NCBI GenBank assembly: GCA_003485715.1
Contig: DNIF01000049.1
Location: 1-10,645 of the forward strand
DNA from: Gammaproteobacteria bacterium
Lineage (GTDB): Bacteria; Pseudomonadota; Gammaproteobacteria; UBA7966
Reading direction: 5' to 3'
DNA: 10,645 nt
The notes under the pieces are model-generated. The model was not told where the DNA came from. It did no database searches and saw nothing but the letters and a program-made list of their open reading frames with translations. The translations under genes were made by a program, and so were the position numbers. Positions within the stretch are counted from its first letter, which is position 1. Every line of letters starts with the position of its first letter. Positions 1 to 6,346 of this stretch are shown one piece after another.

Positions 1-90
1 TGCGCCAGTACGTATCGATCGGGACACGTGTGGAGATCCATGACTGAATGTCGACACCCTTCGGGTTGTTTCGCACCACATGGCCCGACG

Positions 91-606
91 ATGCGTGCAT
101 TGGTTTGCTCCCTGTCGCTGCTTTGCGGATCTGGCCTGCCCGGTGTCACCGGCGCTGCCGCTGGCCCGGAACCCGCAGCAACCGCTACCAACCCCTGCGA
201 ACCCGACCCCGGCACGGCCATTCCAATGCGTGTGCGTCGGCTCCAGGATGTACCCTTCGACTGGGTCCTCGAGGACCTCGAACTTGCGATCACCGAGCGC
301 AACTTTCGCATTACCGGCCGCAATTCGCTGGGTCGGGGGCTGCGCGAGCGGGGATATACAGGCTATCCGGAGTTCGAAGTCATCCAGTTCTGCAATCTCG
401 AGAATGCCCGGACCGTGCTCGATCTGGATCCGGGTTTCGTGGCACAGATGCCCTGCCGCGTAGCCGTGCACACGGAGGGTGGAACGGTGGTAGTCAGCAT
501 GCTGTTGCTGCCCGTGCAGCATCCGGATTCCCGCGTGGCCGAGTTCGCGCAGACGCTGAATGCAGAGCTGTGCGCCATCCAGGACTATGCGGTGTCTCGC
601 GAATGA
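91..606 (+). CDS. Exported DUF302-domain protein
   Basis: 171 residues from ATG 91. The start gives a signal-peptide-like N-terminus: a single Arg, then a Leu/Cys/Ser-rich hydrophobic stretch to about residue 24 ending in small residues, so the product is probably periplasmic. The rest matches the DUF302 pattern as I remember it: a helix with FDWVLEDLELAI, then a Phe-Cys-Asn strand (FEVIQFCNLENA), then a Leu-Asp-Pro segment leading to MPCRVAVH, and a final Val-rich strand before a C-terminal helix. The two Cys in FCN and PCR are the obvious conserved residues. DUF302 has no agreed biochemical role, so no function is assigned. ATG 40 is an alternative start: it has GGAG four bases upstream and adds 17 residues, while ATG 91 has no clear ribosome binding site. 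The gene lies 78 bases upstream of the channel gene, on the same strand. Confidence 0.75.
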   Translation: MRALVCSLSLLCGSGLPGVTGAAAGPEPAATATNPCEPDPGTAIPMRVRRLQDVPFDWVLEDLELAITERNFRITGRNSLGRGLRERGYTGYPEFEVIQFCNLENARTVLDLDPGFVAQMPCRVAVHTEGGTVVVSMLLLPVQHPDSRVAEFAQTLNAELCAIQDYAVSRE

Positions 607-684
607 TGGGACGCTCAAGACAACCCGCTGCGCTATGGCTGCAAACCCTACTTCGGCTTGCCTTCCCAGGATGAGGTCATCGAC

Positions 685-1428
685 ATGGACCGTATCGAAC
701 ACAAGTTGCTGCTGCAGTCACTGGTCATCGCCGGATTGTCGATTTTCGTGCTCTACGTGGCCTGGCACTCCGGCTATCTGGCCGAGATGATCGCAACAGA
801 CCAGAGCCGTCTCTGCCTGGCCATCCTCGGCATCTACGCCGTGGGCTTCCTGCATTGTCTGCGTGAGGCCTGGCGCCTGTCCCATGAGCACAACGTGCTC
901 GGAGAACTGCGCCTGGCCCTGGCACGCAATCCCAATGCAGAACTCGAGGTCGTCGGCCTCGATGTGCGAGAGACCGCCAGCGGCCAGACACTTCCCGACG
1001 GCTTCGCAACCCGCCATCTGCGCGACGTGCTCATCGATCCGCGCTCCGGCGAGGGACCTGGCGGTGAGACCGTCACCGAACTGCTCAACACCAGGGCCCA
1101 GCGCATCCGCGACGCGCACGACGTCGCCTGGTTTCTGGTGGATCTCATGGCGAAACTTGGTTTCCTCGGCACCGTGGTCGGCTTCATCGCCATGCTGGGT
1201 TCCGTCGCAGACACCGCCGAGATCGACGTCTCCGTGATGCAGCGGGTCTTGAGACAGATGAGTTACGGCATGGGCACTGCGCTCTACACGACCCTGGCCG
1301 GCCTGGTTGGCGGCATGCTGCTTGGTGGGAAGGTCTATCTGCTCGGCCAGTCGATGAACGAACTGCTGGAAGATGCGGTGGATCTGGCGCAGGCACAGGT
1401 TCAGCGCCGTCGGTCGCAGCGAGCCTGA
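685..1428 (+). CDS. MotA/TolQ/ExbB-type proton channel membrane protein
   Basis: 247 residues with four predicted membrane helices at about 11-32, 42-59, 147-172 and 194-219, and a cytoplasmic loop of about 85 residues between helices 2 and 3. Helix 3 carries FLGTVVGFIAMLGS and helix 4 carries GTALYTTLAGLVGGM. These match the conserved core of ExbB/TolQ/MotA, including the small polar Thr residues that line the ion path in that family. A charged helix, 222-243, follows. The family forms pentameric inner-membrane channels that pair with a one-helix ExbD/TolR/MotB partner, and the next gene, four bases downstream, has that architecture. ATG 685 is chosen because GAGG at 673-676 lies eight bases upstream; TTG 658 would add nine residues but has no such site. 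It has neither the usual length nor the neighbours of TolQ, ExbB or flagellar MotA, so the specific role is unknown. Confidence 0.85.
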   Translation: MDRIEHKLLLQSLVIAGLSIFVLYVAWHSGYLAEMIATDQSRLCLAILGIYAVGFLHCLREAWRLSHEHNVLGELRLALARNPNAELEVVGLDVRETASGQTLPDGFATRHLRDVLIDPRSGEGPGGETVTELLNTRAQRIRDAHDVAWFLVDLMAKLGFLGTVVGFIAMLGSVADTAEIDVSVMQRVLRQMSYGMGTALYTTLAGLVGGMLLGGKVYLLGQSMNELLEDAVDLAQAQVQRRRSQRA

Positions 1429-1432
1429 GCAG

Positions 1433-2056
1433 ATGGGCGTCCAATACGGGAGTGGTATACGTGGCCGCCCGGGTTTCGACCCGGTCACGGATCTGCTGTT
1501 CAACGCCCTGCTCGGTTTCACCTTCCTGTTCGTTGTGGCCGTGCTGTACATGAACCCGGTCGCCAAGCAGGGCATCATCGATCCGAAGGCCGAGTACATC
1601 ATCACCGTCACCTGGCCTGATTACGACCGCAACGATATCGATACCTACCTCGAGGATCCGGCCGGCTCGATCGTCTGGTTCCGCAACCCGCAGGCCGGCC
1701 TCGTGCACCTGGATCGCGACGACCGCGGCATGTTGAATGACGTCATCTCCGTGAACGGTCGTGAGATCGAGAATCCCCTGAACCAGGAGATCACCACCAT
1801 CCGCGGCGTGGTAACCGGGGAGTACGTGCTGAACATCCACTACTACGCCACCGATGTCGGCAAGCCAGTGCCGGTGACGGTCCGGCTCGACCGTGTGAAC
1901 CCCAGGCTCGAGGTGCTCTACTACGAGACCATCACCCTCAATGCCGAGGGCGAAGAACGCACCGCCTTCCGCTTCCAGATCGCTGCGGACGGTTCGGCCA
2001 GCAACTTCTCCACCCTGCAGAAGTCGCTGCTGGAGGCGGTACGTGGAGCCAAATGA
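1433..2056 (+). CDS. Single-helix ExbD/MotB-like partner with extracytoplasmic domain
   Basis: 207 residues. A short basic N-terminus is followed by FDPVTDLLFNALLGF and one membrane helix (about 20-40), with Asp16 and Asp20 at its start. An Asp at the cytoplasmic end of a single helix is the proton-carrying feature of ExbD, TolR and MotB. The remaining 165 residues should be outside the inner membrane. They are rich in beta-strand-like stretches with a DIDTYLEDPAG motif and a later GEYVLNIHYY motif, which recalls DUF2135/YfaP-type or pre-peptidase beta-sandwich domains; I give this only as a resemblance. There is no OmpA-like peptidoglycan-binding motif, unlike MotB or ZorB. The start at ATG 1433 lies four bases after the channel gene's stop, so the two are almost certainly co-transcribed and probably translationally coupled. 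No established family name can be given. Confidence 0.75.
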   Translation: MGVQYGSGIRGRPGFDPVTDLLFNALLGFTFLFVVAVLYMNPVAKQGIIDPKAEYIITVTWPDYDRNDIDTYLEDPAGSIVWFRNPQAGLVHLDRDDRGMLNDVISVNGREIENPLNQEITTIRGVVTGEYVLNIHYYATDVGKPVPVTVRLDRVNPRLEVLYYETITLNAEGEERTAFRFQIAADGSASNFSTLQKSLLEAVRGAK

Positions 2057-2164
2057 CGTTGCACTTCGTGGGCAGGCAGAGGGTGAAACCACCGCCCCCA
2101 CATCCTCACCAAAGCATCCAGGCAGACATTGCCCGGACAAAACCGACAGGAGCGTGAGATCAGC

Positions 2165-2686
2165 ATGATGATTCTTGGTTGGGGCGGCCTGACGGTCGCA
2201 TTCGTGGTCGTCGCGGCACTGCTGCTCACGCTGAACATCCACTCGCGCTGGCCGTGGTGGTTGAAGGCTGCGGCCATCGTGCTGACGAGCTGGCTCTACA
2301 TCGTTACCTACCTCTCATGGCCGGCACTCATCGGCTGGCCCACGCGCGATCCGCTGCCCGAGCGTTTCCGTCTGCTGGCCATACACATCCTGGAGCCGAG
2401 CAAGCTGACCGGTGCGGAAGGCCGGATCTACCTGTGGGCGACGGACATGAACGCACCGACCGACAGCCCGCCACGGAGCTACGACGTCCCCTACTCGGCC
2501 GCGCTGCACCAGCGTATGGCCGAGGCCGGGACCAAGCTGCGCAAGAACATCCCGCAACTGGGTGAAACGGAGACACTACCCAGCGGGCGCCCGGATCAGG
2601 AGATCAAGGATGCCGCCCATTACGGGCAGAAGAGCGTGAAGATCGAGTTCTTCGACATGCCCGATCCGCTCTTCCCGGAGAAATGA
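2165..2686 (+). CDS. Two-helix membrane protein of unknown family
   Basis: 173 residues. There are two hydrophobic helices at about 5-25 and 33-52, separated by a short Trp-rich turn (HSRWPWWLK). A mainly hydrophilic C-terminal part of about 115 residues contains PERFRLLAIHILEPSK, a strand-like RIYLWATDM and a basic helix near LHQRMAEAGTKLRK. The two-helix hairpin puts both ends on the same side; the lone Lys/Arg residues in the loop do not settle which side. I do not recognise the family. ATG 2165 is chosen over the adjacent ATG 2168 with little to separate them; GTGAG at 2154-2158 lies six bases upstream, and AGGAG at 2148-2152 is further away. It lies 108 bases after the ExbD-like gene on the same strand. 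Co-occurrence suggests a third subunit or accessory of the channel pair; this is inference. Confidence 0.7.
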   Translation: MMILGWGGLTVAFVVVAALLLTLNIHSRWPWWLKAAAIVLTSWLYIVTYLSWPALIGWPTRDPLPERFRLLAIHILEPSKLTGAEGRIYLWATDMNAPTDSPPRSYDVPYSAALHQRMAEAGTKLRKNIPQLGETETLPSGRPDQEIKDAAHYGQKSVKIEFFDMPDPLFPEK

Positions 2687-2692
2687 GCGTAC

Positions 2693-2708
2693 CCCCGACT
2701 GGCCGGGG
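2693..2708 (+). terminator. Small GC hairpin after the membrane gene cluster
   Basis: CCCCG at 2693-2697 pairs with CGGGG at 2704-2708 across a six-base loop, seven bases after the stop of the two-helix gene. No T-run follows, so it is at best a weak or Rho-assisted terminator or an mRNA 3-prime stabiliser. The position fits the end of the transcription unit that starts with the channel gene. It is also compatible with chance in GC-rich DNA. Confidence 0.3.
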
Positions 2709-2879
2709 ATAGTTCAGCGTGGGTGCGGGCCTTGCCGTTGCCCTCCCCCGTCGGCGAGTGGCTCGAAGCGACGCCATCGCGGCAATGTGCGGCTGCGCGT
2801 AAGCTTCGTGCCTCGCGGGCTGAGGAAGGGCCTGGCCGACCCGGCCGCGGCTCAAGAGTCCCGCACGAGGCAGTCGGGC

Positions 2880-3548
2880 GTGAACTTACGGCAGTACACC
2901 GTCAGAAGGCCAAGTCCCACGAAAGGGGGCAGACTCACGCGCTTGAGCGGGGCCGCTGGCCTGTGGACGCTTGCTCCGGAATGTGCCTCGGCATTCCCCG
3001 GCAGCGATCTGTCGCTGGGGCTCCTGGACGGCCCGGAACTCCCCATTCTGCTCGTGCTGCTCGGCTGCCTCTCGTTGGGAGTCCTGTTAAGCCAGCTCCG
3101 TCGCAGACCTCGTCGGGATGAGCCTCCCGCCGCCAGCGCAGAACCAGCGGCCAAAGATGCTGCGCAGGCCGTCTCGCCAGTGGTATCCGAGTCCCGCCCC
3201 TGCGCCGGCTGGCTGATCGCCGTCGACGGGGCCCCGGTACACCACGCCATCGAGCAACTGCCCTTCCGTATCGGCCGCTCCATCGGCAACGACCTCGTCC
3301 TGTCCGACCCCTCGGTCTCGCGCTATCACGCGGAGGTGGATCTGCGCCCGGATGGTGGCATCGCCATCACCGATCTGGACTCGCTGAACGGGGTCTACCT
3401 GGCTGGCAAGCGCATCGCGCACTCGCGCCTCTTCGATGGCTGCCGGATCGAGATCGGCGACGTTGCCCTGCAGTACACGCGCGACCCGCCGGCCGTGGCC
3501 GAGGGCGGCACCCTGGTCCTGGCGGTCCCCCGGCGCAAACGTCCCTGA
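2880..3548 (+). CDS. Membrane-anchored FHA-domain protein
   Basis: 222 residues from GTG 2880, chosen because GAGG at 2867-2870 lies nine bases upstream. GTG 2787 (253 residues) and TTG 2943 (201 residues) are alternatives. A single membrane helix (about 54-72, PELPILLVLLGCLSLGVLL) is followed directly by an Arg-rich stretch, which by the positive-inside rule places the C-terminal half in the cytoplasm. An earlier segment with basic residues, a hydrophobic stretch and CASA near residues 36-38 could be a cleaved signal peptide. A Pro/Ala linker then leads to an FHA fold (about 110-200) with the standard phosphothreonine-binding residues: FRIGR (Gly132, Arg133), SVSRYHAEV (Ser147, Arg148, His150) and LNGVYL (Asn170, Gly171). 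FHA domains bind phospho-Thr partners. No Ser/Thr kinase or phosphatase is in the window, so the partner is unknown. It lies 193 bases after the channel cluster, so co-transcription is possible but not shown. Confidence 0.8.
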   Translation: MNLRQYTVRRPSPTKGGRLTRLSGAAGLWTLAPECASAFPGSDLSLGLLDGPELPILLVLLGCLSLGVLLSQLRRRPRRDEPPAASAEPAAKDAAQAVSPVVSESRPCAGWLIAVDGAPVHHAIEQLPFRIGRSIGNDLVLSDPSVSRYHAEVDLRPDGGIAITDLDSLNGVYLAGKRIAHSRLFDGCRIEIGDVALQYTRDPPAVAEGGTLVLAVPRRKRP

Positions 3549-3581
3549 GGGCGGTCATCGGCTTCAAGCGTCTTGCGGCAC

Positions 3582-4631
3582 TCAGTCCGGCGCGTCGGTG
3601 TCGACCAGCTCACGCAGGACGGCCGTAGCATAGGAACCGCCCGTGAGGCTGAAGGCCAGGGTCAGATCGGCCTCGCCCCACGTCCAGTGCAGATCGCGCA
3701 CTACGACACGCAAGGCTCGTCGCTCCGCATCCACCCCCAGTCTGGCGAGGCCCTCGACCCAGTGTGTCCAGGGCAGGAGCACCGCGGCCTCGAGTTCCGC
3801 GCTCGCGGATCGCGCTGCGAGCGCACGTCCCACACGCCCCGGCAGCGGGCCCGTCGGGTGCAGGTCGAGCGCGGCGAGACGGGTGGCGATGCCCGCGTCT
3901 CCCGCGTCGTGGTGGAACTGGGAGTGGCTCCCCTCCAGCATCAGCACGTCGCCGTCCAGGGCCGTGTCCCAGCAACCGCTGCGCACGCGCTCGGCCAGCA
4001 CCAGGTTGAAGAGCCAGGAGCGCGCAGCGGACAGGTACAGACCCTGCTGCTCGCGCGGCGGACGTCGTCCCCGCCCCGCCAGCAGTGCCGCGGCAGCCTC
4101 CAGATTGCCGCCAGCGCGCCCGAAGCGCTGGGAACCGAAGGCGTTGGGCACACCGTGGCGCGCGATGCGGTCCAGTGTCTCGGCCGCCCGCAGTCGATCA
4201 CCGGCCAGCCCGCGCACGCAGAGTTGGAAGCGGTTGCCGGTCAGTGCGCCCCGGCGCAGCTTGCGGGCGTGCCGCGTGACCGCCAGCACTTCCACGCTGC
4301 CGTCCTCGAGTTGCGTCCAGTCCGGCATCACCCCGGCCGGAAGTTGCACGGTGAAGGACTGCGTGGTCAGGGCGTGGCGATCCTTCAGGCCCGCGAAGCC
4401 AACCGCGAGCGCCGGCACCGCGGCCAGACGGGCGATGCGCCGGGCCAGATCCGTGGTGTTGAGCCCCCGCTTGCGCAGCGTGAGGAAGGCATGCTCGCCC
4501 GCGCCCGAGGGCTGCCAGCCGAGGTCTTCTTCGACGAGGAAATCCTCCGGGCGGGAGCGCAGCAGGCCGCTGAGCGCAGGGCCGCCCAGCGCGAAGGGCA
4601 ACCCGCGGGTCGGATCGTCCACCGGCAGCAC
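3582..4631 (-). CDS. truD: tRNA pseudouridine(13) synthase TruD
   Basis: TruD isomerises U13 of certain tRNAs to pseudouridine. The protein aligns along its length with E. coli TruD: PEDF (28-31) and FLVEEDLG near the N-terminus, the catalytic loop AGLKDRHA with Asp84 (the Asp80 equivalent), RRGALTGNRF, VPNAFGSQRFG (161-171), YLSAARSWLFN, and a C-terminal GGSYATAVLRELV. GTG 4631 is chosen because AAGGAG (complement at 4640-4645) lies eight bases upstream. It gives 349 residues, the length of the E. coli enzyme as I recall it. The frame stays open to 4877, but the added residues are low-complexity and the other GTG codons (4661, 4670) have poorer sites. It is 77 bases downstream of the oxidoreductase gene on the same strand and converges on the FHA gene. 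The ispF-surE-pcm neighbours often seen with truD are absent. Confidence 0.95.
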   Translation of the reverse strand: MLPVDDPTRGLPFALGGPALSGLLRSRPEDFLVEEDLGWQPSGAGEHAFLTLRKRGLNTTDLARRIARLAAVPALAVGFAGLKDRHALTTQSFTVQLPAGVMPDWTQLEDGSVEVLAVTRHARKLRRGALTGNRFQLCVRGLAGDRLRAAETLDRIARHGVPNAFGSQRFGRAGGNLEAAAALLAGRGRRPPREQQGLYLSAARSWLFNLVLAERVRSGCWDTALDGDVLMLEGSHSQFHHDAGDAGIATRLAALDLHPTGPLPGRVGRALAARSASAELEAAVLLPWTHWVEGLARLGVDAERRALRVVVRDLHWTWGEADLTLAFSLTGGSYATAVLRELVDTDAPD

Positions 4632-4639
4632 GCCGCCCG

Positions 4640-4645
4640 CTCCTT
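4640..4645 (-). promoter_or_regulatory. truD ribosome binding site
   Basis: On the minus strand this reads AAGGAG, eight bases before GTG 4631. It is among the best Shine-Dalgarno matches in the window and decides the truD start in favour of a 349-residue protein over longer readings. Confidence 0.7.
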
Positions 4646-4708
4646 CCCCCGGTTCAGTCACGCCGACCACCCTGCTCTGGGGGCCTGTGACCTCGGTTCC
4701 GAGCAAGT

Positions 4709-5650
4709 TCAGCCATCGCGGCGAACACCGAGAACGAAGGGTCGAGGCAGGTATCGCGACAGCCAAGCGCGGACCCAACGGAAAACCGCCACGGTTGCGC
4801 GGGCCGCCCGGGGTTCTGCCACATCTTCTGCCACCTCGCCGCAGGCCAGGATGTGCGGCAGCCGGGTGCGGTGCCACCGGTCGACCGCAAGCGGCTTGCT
4901 CGTGTCGTAACCGAGTGCCTCGAGGCCCAGCCCGCCCAGACGGGGCCGCCGCCCGACAGCAACGAACAGCGCATCGAAGGGGAAGACATGCCGCCCGACG
5001 GCGTCCTGCACGCAGAGACTGCCACCCTCACCTACCGCCTCCACCCTGAATGCAAAGGCCCGCGTGCACACCCTGACCCCGGCGGAGGCGAGGCGCTGAT
5101 GCATGCCCTCGGCCGCAGCCAGCTCGGCGTCCGATAGCAGGCGCGGTGCGCGCTCGATCAAGACGACCGAGGAGCCACCCTGTGCGAGTGCGAGTGCCAA
5201 TGCGACGCCGGTGTTGCCGCCACCCAGCACCAGTGCCTGCGCAGGCCGGCTGGCCATTCCTGCAGGGTCCTCTGCCACGAAGTAGCGCAGTTGGTCGAGC
5301 CCCGGCAAGTCCGGCTGCACCGGCTCCATCCCAGTGGCGAGCAGAATGCGCCGGGTCGTCAGGGTCTCGCTGCGGTCGTCGGGGCCGATGATCTGAAGCG
5401 TCCAGGGGTCGAGCAGCCGGGCCCATCCTGGCCGGACTTCGACGCCCGCCGGCAGCGCGGGTACCCCTGCCGGGACCACCCCGAGCCCGCCGCGCTCGGG
5501 GTGCTCGATCACGATCACCCGCGTGCGTGGTGTGGTCGCGAGCAAGGCCTCGACCAGCGCCAGCCCCGACGGATCGGTGCCGATCACCGTGAGGTCAAAC
5601 CCGTAGCGGCGCGGACGATGCCAACGCCGCTCAGCGCACCGAGATTGCAC
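4709..5650 (-). CDS. Short FAD/NAD(P)-binding oxidoreductase-like protein
   Basis: 313 residues. The layout is that of pyridine nucleotide-disulfide oxidoreductases (mercuric reductase, lipoamide dehydrogenase) without the C-terminal dimerisation domain. It has an N-terminal Rossmann strand-turn-helix (FDLTVIGTDPSGLALVEAL, 18-36), an ILLATG motif (102-107), a second nucleotide-binding motif VLGGGNTG (141-148) that ends its strand in Glu166 (NAD-like), and a late HILACGEVAED (266-276). Several hallmarks are altered. The first glycine motif reads G-T-D-P-S-G, with Asp where the middle Gly is usual. The CxxxxC redox pair is absent from its expected site after PERGG. The usual G-D of the second FAD motif is G-E. 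GTG 5650 is the only plausible start, because an in-frame TGA lies four codons upstream. It may be a redox enzyme with a different mechanism, or a non-catalytic relative. Substrate unknown. Confidence 0.8.
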   Translation of the reverse strand: MQSRCAERRWHRPRRYGFDLTVIGTDPSGLALVEALLATTPRTRVIVIEHPERGGLGVVPAGVPALPAGVEVRPGWARLLDPWTLQIIGPDDRSETLTTRRILLATGMEPVQPDLPGLDQLRYFVAEDPAGMASRPAQALVLGGGNTGVALALALAQGGSSVVLIERAPRLLSDAELAAAEGMHQRLASAGVRVCTRAFAFRVEAVGEGGSLCVQDAVGRHVFPFDALFVAVGRRPRLGGLGLEALGYDTSKPLAVDRWHRTRLPHILACGEVAEDVAEPRAARATVAVFRWVRAWLSRYLPRPFVLGVRRDG

Positions 5651-5688
5651 CGGCGAGTCTCACGCGCATTCGAGCGACAGAGGCCAGT

Positions 5689-5703
5689 CAGTCCGGCGGA
5701 CTG
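5689..5703 (-). terminator. Hairpin between the GPx and oxidoreductase genes
   Basis: CAGTCC and GGACTG form a perfect six-base stem around a three-base loop, 31 bases past the GPx stop and before the next start. No T-run follows in the direction of transcription. This suggests at most a weak terminator or processing site; read-through into the oxidoreductase gene is still plausible. Confidence 0.3.
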
Positions 5704-5733
5704 CCAAACCCGACAAACGGCGCAGCCCGCGTT

Positions 5734-6297
5734 TCACTGGCCGAGCAGGGCCTCGATTTGCTTCAGCAGGGCCGGGTCGTCCGGCCGGGTACGACTGCCG
5801 AAACTGCCGACTACCTTGCCACTGCGATCGATGAGGTACTTGTGGAAATTCCACTGCGGATATTCGCCCGCGGCAGCGGCGAGTGCGCGATAGAACGGAT
5901 CGGCCTTCGCTTCGGCGGCGTGGGTCTTCTCGAACATCGGGAACTTCACCCCGTAGGTCATGCGGCAGAACTCGGCGATCTCCTCCTCCGTGCCCGGGTC
6001 CTGGCCCCAGAAGTCGTTCGAGGGGAAGCCCAGCACGGCGAAGCCTCGCTGCTCCAGGCGCTGGTGCAGGGCCTCGAGCGCCTCGAACTGGGGCGTGAAG
6101 CCACAGCGGCTGGCCGTGTTGACGACCAGCAGCACCTTGCCCGCGTAGGCATCGCAGAGGTTGACGGGCTCCTTGCCGGCGAGCTGACGCTTGCTGAAGT
6201 CGAGGACTGGAGGGCAATCAGCCATGGCAATCCCGGGAATGAACGAGGCGAGTGTGGCGAGGATACAGGCGCACAGCGAACGCGGTGTGAACTGCAT
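5734..6297 (-). CDS. Exported glutathione-peroxidase-family thiol peroxidase
   Basis: 187 residues. It has a clear signal peptide (Arg6, a hydrophobic core at 9-24, AMA then Asp27-Cys28), so it likely acts in the periplasm. The mature part is a thioredoxin-fold GPx: VNTASRCGFTPQ contains the peroxidatic residue Cys65 (codon TGT, so cysteine and not selenocysteine), followed by GFPSNDFWGQDPGTEEEI (90-107), FCRMTYGVKFPMF (110-122) and WNFHKYLID (149-157). Trp149 and Asn150 of the active-site tetrad are present, but the usual Gln of the NQF motif is Asp95. Cys111 lies where thioredoxin-dependent GPx enzymes often have their resolving Cys, so a thioredoxin-like or other periplasmic thiol reductant is more likely than glutathione. 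AGGAG (complement at 6305-6309) lies seven bases before the ATG. It starts 49 bases after the potI stop, with no visible terminator between them. Confidence 0.92.
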   Translation of the reverse strand: MQFTPRSLCACILATLASFIPGIAMADCPPVLDFSKRQLAGKEPVNLCDAYAGKVLLVVNTASRCGFTPQFEALEALHQRLEQRGFAVLGFPSNDFWGQDPGTEEEIAEFCRMTYGVKFPMFEKTHAAEAKADPFYRALAAAAGEYPQWNFHKYLIDRSGKVVGSFGSRTRPDDPALLKQIEALLGQ

Positions 6298-6346
6298 GGG
6301 CGTACTCCTACTGGTCGGCTTCGGACGGGGGGAGAACAGCGGACCA

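Noticed and set aside
685..2056. Zorya anti-phage system (ZorA/ZorB)
   Set aside because: The channel protein is too short and lacks the long cytoplasmic tail of ZorA. The partner lacks the OmpA-like domain of ZorB. No helicase or nuclease effector gene is in the window.
2834..2846. GGCCG/CGGCC hairpin before the FHA gene as a regulatory element
   Set aside because: Five-base GC stems of this kind are expected by chance at this base composition, and no riboswitch-like core is visible around it.
3549..3581. Shared bidirectional terminator between the FHA gene and truD
   Set aside because: The 33-base gap contains only a short GCTT/AAGC palindrome with no room for a loop, and no T-run.
3573..5049. 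Two overlapping long plus-strand frames across truD and the oxidoreductase
   Set aside because: Arg/Ala/Pro-rich shadows of the minus-strand genes, with no ribosome binding site or motif.
6103..6105. Selenocysteine at the GPx active site
   Set aside because: The codon is TGT on the coding strand, so the residue is cysteine.
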